DNA of 64,000 nt from the NCBI RefSeq assembly GCF_012910705.2, contig NZ_WTVG02000040.1, forward strand, positions 62,001-126,000, in the 5' to 3' direction. Positions within the stretch are counted from its first letter, which is position 1. Each line of letters opens with the position of its first letter. Below the pieces are notes generated by a model. It saw only the letters and a list, made by a program, of their open reading frames with translations, made no database searches and was not told the origin of the DNA. The translations under genes and the position numbers were made by a program. The stretch comes from Aromatoleum anaerobium (GTDB taxonomy: Bacteria > Pseudomonadota > Gammaproteobacteria > Burkholderiales > Rhodocyclaceae). Shown here in pieces: positions 20,493 to 29,016 of the stretch.

Positions 20493-21938
20493 ATGAGTCT
20501 CGGAATGGAACTTCGTTTACGCCAGCACCTGGCGATAACGCCCCAGATCCAGCAGGCGCTTCGTCTTCTTCAGCTCTCGTCACTGGAATTCGCCCAGGAG
20601 GTCGAGCAGGCCGTTTCGACGAACCCCTTCCTCGAGGACGAAAACGAAGCTCCGGCAATGCCGGTGGAATCACGCGAAGCCCCGCCCTCGCCGGCTGTCG
20701 AAGGCGACGGGGCGGCGCCGGAACCGGAGGAGATGCCCCTCCCCGCGCCGGCCTATGACGAGCGGCGCCAGACGCAGTCTCACGGAGACGAAAACGACTG
20801 GACCGAATGGACCGAAGCGCCGGTGAGCCTGCGCGAGAACCTGCGCACCCAGTTGCTGCTGTCACCGATGAGCGAGCGCGACCGCACCCTGGCGCACATG
20901 ATCGTGGACGAGCTGACCGACGCCGGCTACCTGGAAACGCCGCTCGAAGAGCTTGCCGAGATGATCCTCCCCGAGGAACACGTCGATGTGCGCGAACTCG
21001 GCGCCGCGTTGCGATTCGTGCAGCAGCTGGACCCGCCCGGCATCGGCGCGCGATCGTTGCAGGAGTGCCTGCTGCTGCAACTGCAGGCGCTCGACCCGGA
21101 AACCGTCGGGCGCGACCTCGCGCTGGCGATCGTCACCGACCACCTCGATCTGCTCGCACACCGCGAATTCCCCCGCCTGCAGCAGCTCCTCGGCTGCAAC
21201 GAAACTGCGCTGCATACCGCGCGCGCGCTGATCCGCACGCTGGACCCGCGCCCGGGGCGCACGTTCGCGCCCGACAACACCCGCTACGTCGTGCCCGACA
21301 TCATCGTCAGGCAGGTCCGCGGCCGCTGGGTCGCGACGCTCAACCCGGCGGTGCAGCCGAACGTGCGCCTGAACCGCGCGTATGCCGAGATCGCCGCCGG
21401 ACGCAGCGCAGGCGATGCGTCGTTCCACCGCCTGCTGCAGGAGGCGCGCTGGCTGCTGCGCAACGTCGAGCAGCGTTTCAGCACGATCCAGCGCGTCGCG
21501 AACGCGATCGTCGCGCACCAGCGCGTGTTCTTCAGCTACGGCGAAGTCGCGATGAAGCCGCTCGCGCTGAAGGACATCGCGAGCGAACTGAAGCTGCACG
21601 AATCGACGGTGTGCCGCGTGACCAACGGCAAGTACATGGCGACGCCGCGCGGCCTGTTCGAATTCAAGTATTTCTTCTCGCGCCAGCTCGCCACGGACGA
21701 CGGCGGCACGTGCTCGGCGATGGCGATCCGTGCGCTGCTCAAGGAACTGATCGCGGCCGAAGACCCGCTGCACCCGCTGTCGGATGCCCAGCTCGCGCGG
21801 CTTCTGGCCGATCAGGGGCTGCGGCTCGCGCGGCGCACGGTGACCAAGTACCGCACGCTGATGCGGGTTCCCAGCGTCGAGTTGCGGCGCGTGGCGCATC
21901 GGCCGGTGATGCCGGTGGGCGTCGTTGGCAATGCCTGA
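20493..21938 (+). CDS. rpoN: RNA polymerase sigma-54 factor (second-type RpoN)
   Basis: A 481-residue sigma-54. Region I is Gln/Leu-rich (LRLRQHLAITPQIQQALRLLQ), region II is acidic (about residues 45-110), the core-binding region follows, and the C-terminal RpoN box ARRTVTKYR binds the -24 element. A helix-turn-helix-like segment (LKDIASELKLHESTVCRVTNGKYM) precedes it. Canonical rpoN sits beside lptB, hpf and ptsN. None of these is here, so this is likely an additional copy. AGGAG precedes the ATG and a perfect -24/-12 promoter lies upstream. A small unrelated gene follows 14 bases later. Confidence 0.93.
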   Translation: MSLGMELRLRQHLAITPQIQQALRLLQLSSLEFAQEVEQAVSTNPFLEDENEAPAMPVESREAPPSPAVEGDGAAPEPEEMPLPAPAYDERRQTQSHGDENDWTEWTEAPVSLRENLRTQLLLSPMSERDRTLAHMIVDELTDAGYLETPLEELAEMILPEEHVDVRELGAALRFVQQLDPPGIGARSLQECLLLQLQALDPETVGRDLALAIVTDHLDLLAHREFPRLQQLLGCNETALHTARALIRTLDPRPGRTFAPDNTRYVVPDIIVRQVRGRWVATLNPAVQPNVRLNRAYAEIAAGRSAGDASFHRLLQEARWLLRNVEQRFSTIQRVANAIVAHQRVFFSYGEVAMKPLALKDIASELKLHESTVCRVTNGKYMATPRGLFEFKYFFSRQLATDDGGTCSAMAIRALLKELIAAEDPLHPLSDAQLARLLADQGLRLARRTVTKYRTLMRVPSVELRRVAHRPVMPVGVVGNA

Positions 21939-21952
21939 CACGGAGAACGTCG

Positions 21953-22528
21953 ATGTCGTCGATCATCGTTGGCCACTTTGCCCAGGCCGAACAGCTCGAA
22001 CAGGCCCGCGCGGCGATCGCCGCGCGGGACTTCGCCGCCGACGAGTACTCGTCGTACTACCTGAATCCGCCCGGCCAGCACGGCTTGCTGCGCTTCGGCG
22101 GCGATTCCGCCAGCGACGAGGGCGCGAGCGAAGCCGGCAAGGGCGCAGCCACCGCGGCGCTGATCGGCGGCGCTGCGGGACTGGCCATCGGCAGTGTCGG
22201 CGGACCGATCGGCGCGCTCGCGGGTGCCGGCGTCGGAGCCTACGTGGGTTCGCTGGCGGGTGCACTGGGCCGCACCCACTCCGCGCATCCCGAACAGGCC
22301 AGCGTCGAGCACCCGGCCGAGCCGCCGGCCGGGCCCGTGCTGTGCGTGCGCGTCGACCGCCCCGGCAGCGAGGCCGTCGCGGTGTCGGTCCTTACCGACT
22401 GCGGCGCGCGGCAGATCGAACGCGCGAGCGGGACGTGGGCCGAGGGCGACTGGCAGGACTACGATCCGCGCCGCCCGGTCGAAATCCTGTACCGCGCGAC
22501 GCAGCCGGGGCCGGCCACCGGAACATGA
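21953..22528 (+). CDS. hypothetical protein with glycine-rich membrane segment
   Basis: A 191-residue protein. The N-terminal part (VGHFAQAEQLEQARAAIAAR) looks like a small alpha/beta domain. A Gly/Ala-rich hydrophobic segment (about residues 65-105, GGAAGLAIGSVGGPIGALAG) then resembles the glycine-zipper segments of stress membrane proteins. A soluble C-terminal beta-rich domain follows (VLCVRVDRPGSEAVAVSVL). It starts 14 bases after rpoN, so it is cotranscribed. The arrangement is like general-stress proteins of the YflT/DUF1269 kind, but I cannot assign a family with confidence. Confidence 0.75.
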   Translation: MSSIIVGHFAQAEQLEQARAAIAARDFAADEYSSYYLNPPGQHGLLRFGGDSASDEGASEAGKGAATAALIGGAAGLAIGSVGGPIGALAGAGVGAYVGSLAGALGRTHSAHPEQASVEHPAEPPAGPVLCVRVDRPGSEAVAVSVLTDCGARQIERASGTWAEGDWQDYDPRRPVEILYRATQPGPATGT

Positions 22529-22914
22529 GCGACGTCGGCGGCGATTTCGATTTCGCCACACCGGCCCGCTGAGCCGTGAGCACCTCCGATGCACGTCTGC
22601 GACGTGACGATGTTCTATGCCGCGCAAAGCGGCGGCCTGCGCCGCTCTCTGCAGGAAAAACAGCGCTGGCTGCAGGCCCGGCCGCAATACCGGCACGAGC
22701 CGCCCGCGCCCGGGCACGCTGTTCGCATGGAGCGTCGCGAGGGCCCCGGAACGAAGACGACGAGTCTGGCGAGGTCGTCCAGCGACGCCACGCGATCGCC
22801 GTCCTTCCCCCGGGATGCCGATCGCAGCCGGACTCGCTGGAAGCCGGGAGTCGTGCTCGGTGCCGGGTGCTCTCGCTGCCTCTGTTTCATTCTCACGCCC
22901 GACAGGAGCCCTAC
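22529..22914. other. intergenic region before the ferritin-like gene
   Basis: There is no convincing gene in these 386 bases. An open frame from 22589 reads as Arg/Pro-rich shadow sequence and runs into the next gene out of frame. The only regulatory candidate is the weak -24/-12 element at 22712-22726. Confidence 0.5.
22712..22726 (+). promoter_or_regulatory. weak candidate sigma-54 promoter for the ferritin-like/PLD operon
   Basis: GGGCACGCTGTTCGC has a perfect -24 box but TCGC at -12, and it lies about 175 bases upstream of the start codon. Confidence 0.35.
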
Positions 22915-23490
22915 ATGCCCAGCCAGCCCGACCCGCAGACCTCCCCCGCCCCGGCCATGCTGTCCGATGTGAAGACCCTGCGCGAACGCGCGCGGCGGCA
23001 CATCGAGGAAGGCGCGCTGACCGAAAACTACTCCGGCGACCGGGACACGATCCTGCGGCTGCTCAACGAAGCGCTCGCGACCGAGATCGTGTGCACGCTG
23101 CGTTACAAGCGTCATTACTACACGGCGAAGGGCCTGACCTCGGCAAGCATCGCGGAAGAATTCCTCGAGCACGCGCACGAGGAAGAGGAGCATGCCGATC
23201 GCTTCGCCGAGCGCATCACCCAGCTCGGCGGGGAGCCGGACTTTTCGCCTGACACGCTGACTGCGCGCAGCCACGCCGAATACATCGAAGGCGCGTCGTT
23301 GATCGACATGATCAAGGAAGACCTCGTTGCCGAGCGGATCGCGATCGACAGCTATCGCGAAGCGGTGCAGTACATCGGGACGACCGACTCGACGACGCGG
23401 CGCCTGTTCGAGGACGTCCTCGCCGTCGAGGAGGAGCACGCCGAGGACATGCAGTCGCTGATCGAGCAGATCGGCCGGCGCCCGGCCTGA
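22915..23490 (+). CDS. ferritin-like / bacterioferritin-type protein
   Basis: A 191-residue four-helix protein. Iron-ligand motifs are visible as LNEALATEIVCTLRYKRHYY, EFLEHAHEEEEHADRF (ExxH) and LAVEEEHAEDM (ExxH), giving a diiron ferroxidase-like site. Length is somewhat above bacterioferritin (about 160) because of an N-terminal extension. AGGAG stands six bases before the ATG. It leads an operon with the PLD-VTT protein and an EEP-family enzyme. It may be a Dps or bacterioferritin relative that stores iron or protects against oxidants. Confidence 0.85.
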   Translation: MPSQPDPQTSPAPAMLSDVKTLRERARRHIEEGALTENYSGDRDTILRLLNEALATEIVCTLRYKRHYYTAKGLTSASIAEEFLEHAHEEEEHADRFAERITQLGGEPDFSPDTLTARSHAEYIEGASLIDMIKEDLVAERIAIDSYREAVQYIGTTDSTTRRLFEDVLAVEEEHAEDMQSLIEQIGRRPA

Positions 23491-23501
23491 CGGAGGACGC
23501 C

Positions 23502-25730
23502 TTGCAACCGGTGGACGCGCCGGCGTTGAGCGAAAGCCGGAAACACCGGGACCCCGGGGAGAGCCTGTTCCGGCCCGGCGTCAATTGCTTCACCGTCGCG
23601 CGGGCGGCCCACGTCGGGCTGCTCGTCGATGGCGAGGCGTATTTCAAGGCCTTCGTCGCCGCCGCCGAGCGCGCGACGCGCTCGATCCTGATCCTGGCGT
23701 GGGACTTCAACAGCAACACCTGCCTGCGCTTCGACGCCGAGACCCGCGCCGGCCCCCCGGCCCACCTCGGCGACTTCCTGAACTGGCTCACGCGGCGCCG
23801 GCGCGACCTGCACGTGCACATCCTCGACTGGGATTACCCGCTGGTGTTCGGCGTCGACCGCGAGCTGCCGCCGACCTACGGCTTCGGCTGGCGCGCGCAC
23901 CGGCGCGTGCATCTGGCCTACGACAACACGCATCCGGTCAGCGGTTCGCACCACCAGAAGATCGTCGTCATCGACGATGCGCTGGCTTTCATCGGCGGCT
24001 TCGACCTGACCGAACGACGCTGGGACACCCCCGCCCACCGCCCCGACGAGCCGCACCGTCTGTGCGGCGAGGTGCGCTACCCGCCGTTTCACGACCTGAT
24101 GATGGCCGTGGATGGCCAGGCAGCGCTCGCGCTCGCCGGCATTGCACGGGCGCGCTGGCTGGGCGCGACCGGCCACGCGCTGCCGCCGCCGGCGCCCGCC
24201 CCGTCGCGCTGGCCGGCGTCGCTGGACATCGATTTCACCGACATCGATGTCGCACTCGCGCGCACGTTGCCCGAAACGGCGCTGCAGGCGGGCATTCACG
24301 AAGTCGAAGCGCTATACCTCGACATGATCGCCGCCGCCCGCGAGCTGATCTACATCGAGAACCAATACTTCACCGCGTACCGCATTGGCGAGGCGCTCGC
24401 CGCGCGGCTGGCCGAGCCGGACGGGCCCGAGATCGTCGTCGTGGTCCGCCTGTTCAGCCACGGCTGGCTCGAGGAACACACGATGCACGTGTTGCGCACG
24501 CGCCTCATCCAGCGCCTGCGCGCCGCCGACCACTACGGCCGGTTCCACATCCTCTACCCTCACATCGACGGCCTCGACGAAAACATCTGCATCGACCTTC
24601 ATTCGAAGCTGATGATCATCGACGACGAAATCCTGCGCATCGGTTCGGCCAACCTGTGCAACCGCTCGATGGGCATGGACACCGAATGCGACGCGGCGCT
24701 CGAAGCGCGCGGCGACCCGCAGGTGGCCGCGACGATCCACGCGTTTCGCAACGAGCTGCTCGCCGAACACCTCAATGTCGCGCCGCAGCAGGTCGAGGAC
24801 GCGTTCCGCCGGCAGGGAACCCTGCGCGGCGCGATCGACGCCTTCGCCGGCCGCCCCCGCACGCTCAAGCCGATCGACCGCTTGCCGGAGTGGCCCGAGA
24901 CCGTCATCGAACTGGCGAGCGTGGGCGATCCGGCGGCGCCGGTTTCGCTCGACCGCCTGATCGAGGAGTTCAGCCCGGAAGTCGTGGTCGAGGAAGATGT
25001 CACGCCGCGCGACCGGCGCAAGCTCGTCAAGCGCGTTGCGCTGAAAGTCGGGCTGTTCTTCGCGGTGGTCGGCGCGCTCACCGCGACGTGGCGCTACACC
25101 CCTCTGGCCGCGTGGCTCGACGCCTCGCGCGTCACCGCCTGGGCGGAGCAATTCGCCGGCCGCCCGTGGGCGCCGCTGGTGATCCTGGCCGCCTACACGC
25201 CGGCGTGCATCGTGATGTTCCCGCGACCGCTGATCACGCTCGCGGCGGTGGTCGCCTTCGGTCCTTTCCTCGGCTTCGCCTACGCGCTGTCGGGCATCCT
25301 GATCGCAGCACTGCTGACCTACATCGCCGGCCTGTACCTGCCCCGGCACACCGTGCACAGCTTCGCCGGCCGCCCGCTGCGGCGCATCACCGACACGCTG
25401 CGCCGGCGCAGCCTGCTGGCGGTGACCGCGCTGCGGCTCGTGCCGCTGGCGCCTTTCGCGGTCGAAGGCCTGATCGCTGCGGCGATCGGCATCCGCCTGT
25501 GGCACTTCATGCTCGGCACGCTGATCGGCATGCTGCCCGGCACGCTGGCAACGACGATCTTCGGCGACCAGCTCGAAGCCGCGCTGCACGATCCGGCGCA
25601 GATCAACTACACCGTGCTCGCCGCTGCCGTCGTCGGCGTCAGCCTGCTGACGCTGGCGGTCCGCCGCTGGCTGGTGAGCCAGCACAGGGAGGCCGTCCCG
25701 CATGGCGACACAGGCAACCGGGCTCGCTAG
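23502..25730 (+). CDS. phospholipase D / VTT-domain fusion (cardiolipin-synthase-like)
   Basis: A 742-residue protein starting at TTG (GAGGA upstream). The N-terminal 480 residues carry two PLD motifs: HHQKIVVIDDALAFIGGFD and HSKLMIIDDEILRIGSAN (HxKx4D), as in phosphatidyltransferases and PLDs. After a linker, residues about 510-730 form a membrane domain with LITLAAVVAFGPFLGFAYALSG and RLVPLAPFAVEGLIAAAIGI, the VTT (DedA/TVP38) signature. It would place a phospholipid-modifying activity and a putative lipid scramblase-like domain in one chain. It is coupled by 29-base overlap to the next gene, a pairing like E. coli clsB-ybhP. Confidence 0.87.
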   Translation: MQPVDAPALSESRKHRDPGESLFRPGVNCFTVARAAHVGLLVDGEAYFKAFVAAAERATRSILILAWDFNSNTCLRFDAETRAGPPAHLGDFLNWLTRRRRDLHVHILDWDYPLVFGVDRELPPTYGFGWRAHRRVHLAYDNTHPVSGSHHQKIVVIDDALAFIGGFDLTERRWDTPAHRPDEPHRLCGEVRYPPFHDLMMAVDGQAALALAGIARARWLGATGHALPPPAPAPSRWPASLDIDFTDIDVALARTLPETALQAGIHEVEALYLDMIAAARELIYIENQYFTAYRIGEALAARLAEPDGPEIVVVVRLFSHGWLEEHTMHVLRTRLIQRLRAADHYGRFHILYPHIDGLDENICIDLHSKLMIIDDEILRIGSANLCNRSMGMDTECDAALEARGDPQVAATIHAFRNELLAEHLNVAPQQVEDAFRRQGTLRGAIDAFAGRPRTLKPIDRLPEWPETVIELASVGDPAAPVSLDRLIEEFSPEVVVEEDVTPRDRRKLVKRVALKVGLFFAVVGALTATWRYTPLAAWLDASRVTAWAEQFAGRPWAPLVILAAYTPACIVMFPRPLITLAAVVAFGPFLGFAYALSGILIAALLTYIAGLYLPRHTVHSFAGRPLRRITDTLRRRSLLAVTALRLVPLAPFAVEGLIAAAIGIRLWHFMLGTLIGMLPGTLATTIFGDQLEAALHDPAQINYTVLAAAVVGVSLLTLAVRRWLVSQHREAVPHGDTGNRAR

Positions 25731-26517
25731 CTGGCGCAACCTCGACGAGGCCCTCGGCAGCGACTGCCTGAGGATCTCGACGTACAACATCCATCGCTGC
25801 ATCGGCACCGACCGCCGCGAGGACGCCTCGCGCGTCGCGCGCGTCATCGCGGAGCTGAACTGCGACACCATCGGCCTGCAGGAAGTCGATAGCCAGCCCG
25901 ACCGCCGCCACGATTCGATGCAGCTCGACTTTCTCGCGCACGCCGCGTCGATGACCGCGATCCCCGGCCACACGATCGTGCGGCACGAAGGCGAATTCGG
26001 CAACGCGCTGCTGACGCGCCGGCCGGTGCTCGGGGTGCGCCAGCACGATCTGAGCTTCAACCGGCGCGAGCCGCGCGGCGCGCTCGAAGTCGACCTCGAC
26101 GTCGAGGGCGAGGTCGTGCGCGTCATCGTCACGCATCTCGGCCTGCGGCCCGCGGAACGCCGTTTCCAGGTGCAGAAGATGCTGCAGTTGCTGCACCACC
26201 TGCCGATGGACCAGGTCGTCATCGTTCTCGGCGACATCAACGAATGGCTGCCGCTCGGCCGTCCGTTGCGCTGGCTGCACGGCATTCTCGGTCACGCGCC
26301 GGCGGAGCGCTCGTTTCCGGTATGGCTGCCGATGTTCGCGCTGGATCGCGTGTGGGTGCGGCCGCGTCACAACCTGCTGGCGTTCGAGACGCACCGGTCG
26401 CCCACCTCGCGCAAGGCCTCCGACCACCTTCCCGTGAAGGCGATCATCGCGACCGGCAGGCGTCCCGTGATCCCGCACGTCCGGATGCGCGATGCTGTGA
26501 ACGCGATTCCGGCATGA
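25702..26517 (+). CDS. endonuclease/exonuclease/phosphatase (EEP) family protein
   Basis: A 271-residue protein. The fold's motifs are STYNIHRC near the N-terminus, IGLQEVD (metal-binding Glu), VTHLGLR, LGDINEW and the C-terminal SDHLPV catalytic Asp-His. It resembles E. coli YbhP, whose gene adjoins clsB, and may act on lipid or nucleic-acid phosphodiesters. It overlaps the PLD-VTT gene by 29 bases, so the two are translationally linked. The exact substrate cannot be told from sequence. Confidence 0.88.
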   Translation: MATQATGLASWRNLDEALGSDCLRISTYNIHRCIGTDRREDASRVARVIAELNCDTIGLQEVDSQPDRRHDSMQLDFLAHAASMTAIPGHTIVRHEGEFGNALLTRRPVLGVRQHDLSFNRREPRGALEVDLDVEGEVVRVIVTHLGLRPAERRFQVQKMLQLLHHLPMDQVVIVLGDINEWLPLGRPLRWLHGILGHAPAERSFPVWLPMFALDRVWVRPRHNLLAFETHRSPTSRKASDHLPVKAIIATGRRPVIPHVRMRDAVNAIPA

Positions 26518-26569
26518 AACTTGAACGCGAAACCGTACAGGCCGCCCGGACCGTCATGAGGAATCCGAC

Positions 26570-26971
26570 ATGCCCAGGAATCGAAAAGTGGAACTACCCG
26601 GCACGCTGAAGCGTTCGCCGCCGAAAGCGCAGCGCACCTACGCGAAGACACTCAAGCGCGCGGAGGAAGAATACGGTCCGGGCGAGCGCGCGGGCCGTAC
26701 GGCGATCGCGGCGCTCAAGCACAGCTTCGAAAAAGTCGGCGATCACTGGGAGGCCAAGGCGGAACCCGGCCCGTCCGACCCGCAGGCCCGCCGCAGCACC
26801 GCTGACCGGCGCGGCGGCAAGCGCGCCAGGGGCGAGACTTTCGGCGGCGTGGACGTCCTCGGACATACGCGCCAGGAACTCTACGAGCGCGCCCAGGCGC
26901 TCGGCATCCGCGGCCGCTCGCGCATGACCAAGGAAGAGCTGGCGCGCGCGATCGCTTCGAGGCAGGACTGA
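26570..26971 (+). CDS. ChaB-domain protein with C-terminal Rho-N-like motif
   Basis: A 133-residue basic protein. Residues 8-65 (LPGTLKRSPPKAQRTYAKTL ... AIAALKHSFEKVGDHWEAK) are a ChaB domain, named for a putative cation-transport regulator in E. coli but functionally unclear. Residues about 100-131 (TRQELYERAQALGIRGRSRM, TKEELARAI) form a SAP/Rho-N-like helix-extended-helix motif that usually binds nucleic acid. GAGGA precedes the ATG. It lies 52 bases after the EEP gene in the same direction. Confidence 0.85.
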   Translation: MPRNRKVELPGTLKRSPPKAQRTYAKTLKRAEEEYGPGERAGRTAIAALKHSFEKVGDHWEAKAEPGPSDPQARRSTADRRGGKRARGETFGGVDVLGHTRQELYERAQALGIRGRSRMTKEELARAIASRQD

Positions 26972-27029
26972 GCGGCGGCCTGCCATCGCCAACGCGCACG
27001 CCTGCGCGGGTTCGTGCGTGCCCTGGGCG

Positions 27030-27128
27030 CATCGTAGGGCGGAAAAGCGCAGCGCCTTCCGCCACTCCGACGACTGCCGATGCACCGTCGCAACGCCTGG
27101 CGGATAACGCCTTCGGCTCATCCGCCTA
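27030..27128. repeat. REP-like palindromic intergenic repeats
   Basis: GGGCGGAAAAGCGCAGCGCC...TTCCGCC and GGCGGATAACGCCTTCGGC...TCATCCGCC are imperfect inverted repeats of the widespread 'GTAGGGCGGA..' type of intergenic element. They follow the ChaB gene and may act in mRNA 3'-end formation. Confidence 0.55.
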
Positions 27129-27288
27129 CGCCATGCGTGCGTGCCTTGCGGCGTGAGTAGGATTTTCCGCGAGCTGTATCTTTTTCACGAAAGCTCGCCG
27201 GCCACCGTCCCGGCGCGCGATTCCGCCATCCCCGTCGATCCCGCGCGCCGCGCCGGATCGAGCCATATTTCCCGCTACTACCCAAAAC

Positions 27289-27303
27289 GGGCCTCGATGT
27301 TGC
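27289..27303 (+). promoter_or_regulatory. candidate sigma-54 promoter for the phasin-like gene
   Basis: GGGCCTCGATGTTGC, followed by TATGC. GG, the spacing and TTGC are kept, with A-to-C in the -24 box. The predicted start near 27315 leaves a 96-base leader containing the hairpin. Confidence 0.45.
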
Positions 27304-27342
27304 TATGCAACAGCAACCTTCGGAAACGAGGGTTAACCAGCA

Positions 27343-27374
27343 GCGAAATGGCCGTGGTCCCACGGCCATTTCGC
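27343..27374 (+). promoter_or_regulatory. perfect leader hairpin upstream of the phasin-like gene
   Basis: GCGAAATGGCCGTGG and its exact complement are separated by TC: a 15-base-pair stem. No U-tract follows, so it is not a standard terminator. It ends 36 bases before the start codon and could stabilise the mRNA or be a protein-binding site. Confidence 0.6.
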
Positions 27375-27410
27375 ATCTTCCAACGCGTTTTACTGCGCAG
27401 GAGTATTCAG

Positions 27411-28211
27411 ATGGCCCAGCAACGGCAAACGAATGAAGACCCCCGTCGGCAAACGGCTGAACGCCCAGGCCGGCAGCAGAATGAAGACGTACGCCAGCAG
27501 AGGAACGAAGAGATGAGTGCTGAATCCTCTCGCCGACAAGGACAGCAGGAAAGCTTCGGCGGTCGCGGGCGGGAACCGGTGGACATGGCGGCGACGACGC
27601 TGCGCGGGTTCGGCCAGTTGTACGACATGGAAGCGGCGAGCGCGCGTATCTTCATGCGCGCCCAGGCCCGCGCCTTGTCGGCGATGGGTTTTCCCGACTA
27701 TTCGCATTTCTTCGAGCTGGCCGACGAGCGGGCGAAGCGCCTGTTTTCGACCACCACCGACACGCTGCTGCAATCGAATCGCCACGCGAACCGCACGGCG
27801 GGAGAGATTCAGCGCCATCTCGGGCGACTGTGGGAACAGCAGACGATGGACCTGACCGAGGCCTGGCAGACCGGCCTGCAGGAGTTGCAGCATCAGGCGA
27901 CCGAAAGCCTCGACGATCTCAAGGAACTGGTGCGCCAGCAGGCCGACGAGCTCGCGATGGCGACGGATTCGTTGAGCGAGTCGACGCGCGAAACCTTGCG
28001 CGAAGGCGGTGAACAGTTCCGCGCGACGATGCGCGAAGGTTTCGAACGCAGCCGCGAACTCACAGGCCGCCAGGCCGAAACGGCGCTGCGCCAGGGTGAG
28101 GAACTGGCTGAAGAGACGCGTGAAGCGGGGGAGGAAGCGCGAGCCGAAATGTCCCGCGGGGGCGAGGCAACACGTTCCGAGCGTGGTTCACGTTCGCACA
28201 AGGCCGCTTGA
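27411..28211 (+). CDS. phasin-like coiled-coil protein
   Basis: A 266-residue protein. The N-terminal 50 residues are a Gln/Arg/Asn-rich disordered tail. Residues about 57-170 (AATTLRGFGQLYDMEAASAR, FELADERAKRLFSTTTDTLL) resemble phasin-family helical domains. The remainder is a long amphipathic coiled coil with repeating Glu/Arg/Thr/Ala and a Ser/Arg tail. There is no membrane segment. Phasins coat polyhydroxyalkanoate granules; coating of glycogen or nucleoid is an alternative. AGGAG precedes the ATG. It stands alone, with a hairpin leader. Confidence 0.7.
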   Translation: MAQQRQTNEDPRRQTAERPGRQQNEDVRQQRNEEMSAESSRRQGQQESFGGRGREPVDMAATTLRGFGQLYDMEAASARIFMRAQARALSAMGFPDYSHFFELADERAKRLFSTTTDTLLQSNRHANRTAGEIQRHLGRLWEQQTMDLTEAWQTGLQELQHQATESLDDLKELVRQQADELAMATDSLSESTRETLREGGEQFRATMREGFERSRELTGRQAETALRQGEELAEETREAGEEARAEMSRGGEATRSERGSRSHKAA

Positions 28212-28276
28212 CCGGCCACGCCGGTGGCGCTCCTGGACAGTGGCGGGAGCGTCGCCATTCGATGTCAAAAACGGGC

Positions 28277-28298
28277 AGCGCGGGTTAATTCCCGCGCT
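28277..28298 (-). terminator. possible terminator of the 112-residue hypothetical gene
   Basis: AGCGCGGG / CCCGCGCT hairpin with a six-base loop that contains the gene's TAA stop. On the minus strand GCCCG and then five T residues follow. The phasin-like gene converges on it. Confidence 0.45.
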
Positions 28299-28623
28299 TC
28301 CTCAGCCGCCGTTCTTCGAACACGGTCAGCGGAACGACTACCGCGGGGCTGGAGTTCCGGTTCCGACGGGGAGGCGCTTCCGCCCGGCTTCCGGTCAGAC
28401 CCAAGGTCGCGAGTTCCCACCACAACGCCATCGAAACGAACGGTGCCTCCCACACCGACGGCCCCAGGTCGAGCGTGTCGTCGGCCTTGCGTGACAGCCA
28501 GTAACCGCCCGAGTGAAAAACCATCGTCACGACTTCGGTCGGCACCCCGGCGTCCGTCATCTTCGCCATCGTGGGCTGCAGCTCTTCAAGGCTGGAGATC
28601 AGGCAATAAATTGAACAATGCAT
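28285..28623 (-). CDS. hypothetical protein (112 aa)
   Basis: I do not recognise a family. The N-terminal half (CSIYCLISSLEELQPTMAKM, GVPTEVVTMVFHSGGYWLSR) looks like a small soluble alpha/beta domain. A hydrophobic stretch (APFVSMALWWELATLGLTG, about residues 60-78) may be a membrane-associated helix, and the tail is basic. GAGGA stands five bases before the ATG. It converges with the phasin-like gene; no clear promoter was identified. Confidence 0.6.
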   Translation of the reverse strand: MHCSIYCLISSLEELQPTMAKMTDAGVPTEVVTMVFHSGGYWLSRKADDTLDLGPSVWEAPFVSMALWWELATLGLTGSRAEAPPRRNRNSSPAVVVPLTVFEERRLRKRGN

Positions 28624-29016
28624 AACGGTCCTCGGCGTTTACATGCACGACGAACTGCGTCGACACGGCGACCGGTGAACTGGCTCCCCTCGGCGCACCA
28701 CGGCAAACGCGCTGATTCATTGCGCAGCCGGCTCGCCAGCGCCGGCTCATACTCAGTTCCAGCAGGATTCGAGCCAACCTCTCTCATCTACCCCAGACCG
28801 AAGACCCAACTTGGGGCTAGAGTACCGTTACCAATTTTTTGTCACAAGACATGAAAACCAGTATTTCCGCGTGATTTCGCAACTTTTTGGCAGGCCGGCG
28901 ACGTATTTCTGGAAGCTGGTCCGGCACCTTCCACCGGCGCCGGTTCCCGGCGCCTCGTGCAGGAACACGCCTTGCCCAAGGGACGGAATTACAATCATTT
29001 TCCCTAAGGTACAGCG
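28624..29016. other. intergenic region between divergent genes
   Basis: These 393 bases hold no recognisable gene. The middle part (about 28815-28885) is unusually AT-rich for this window. A candidate -24/-12 element faces the NADH dehydrogenase gene at 28961-28975. Confidence 0.5.
28961..28975 (+). promoter_or_regulatory. candidate sigma-54 promoter for the NADH dehydrogenase gene
   Basis: AGGAACACGCCTTGC keeps GG, the spacing and TTGC, but the -24 CA is changed. Predicted start near 28987, 30 bases before the ATG. Confidence 0.45.

Larger units (their letters stand above)
26972..27410. other. intergenic region with palindromic repeats and a leader hairpin
   Basis: There is no gene in these 439 bases. 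It contains two REP-like palindromes (27030-27128), a candidate -24/-12 element (27289-27303) and a perfect 15-base-pair inverted repeat (27343-27374) in the leader of the phasin-like gene. Confidence 0.6.

Noticed and set aside
22589-22972. A 127-codon plus-strand ORF before the ferritin-like gene
   Set aside because: It has no Shine-Dalgarno, Arg/Pro/Ser-rich shadow composition, and overlaps the well-supported ferritin-like start out of frame.
28618-28854. A 78-codon plus-strand ORF and a tRNA-like stretch around 28740-28800
   Set aside because: The ORF lacks a ribosome site and overlaps the promoter side of the divergent gene; I could not fold the stretch into a cloverleaf.
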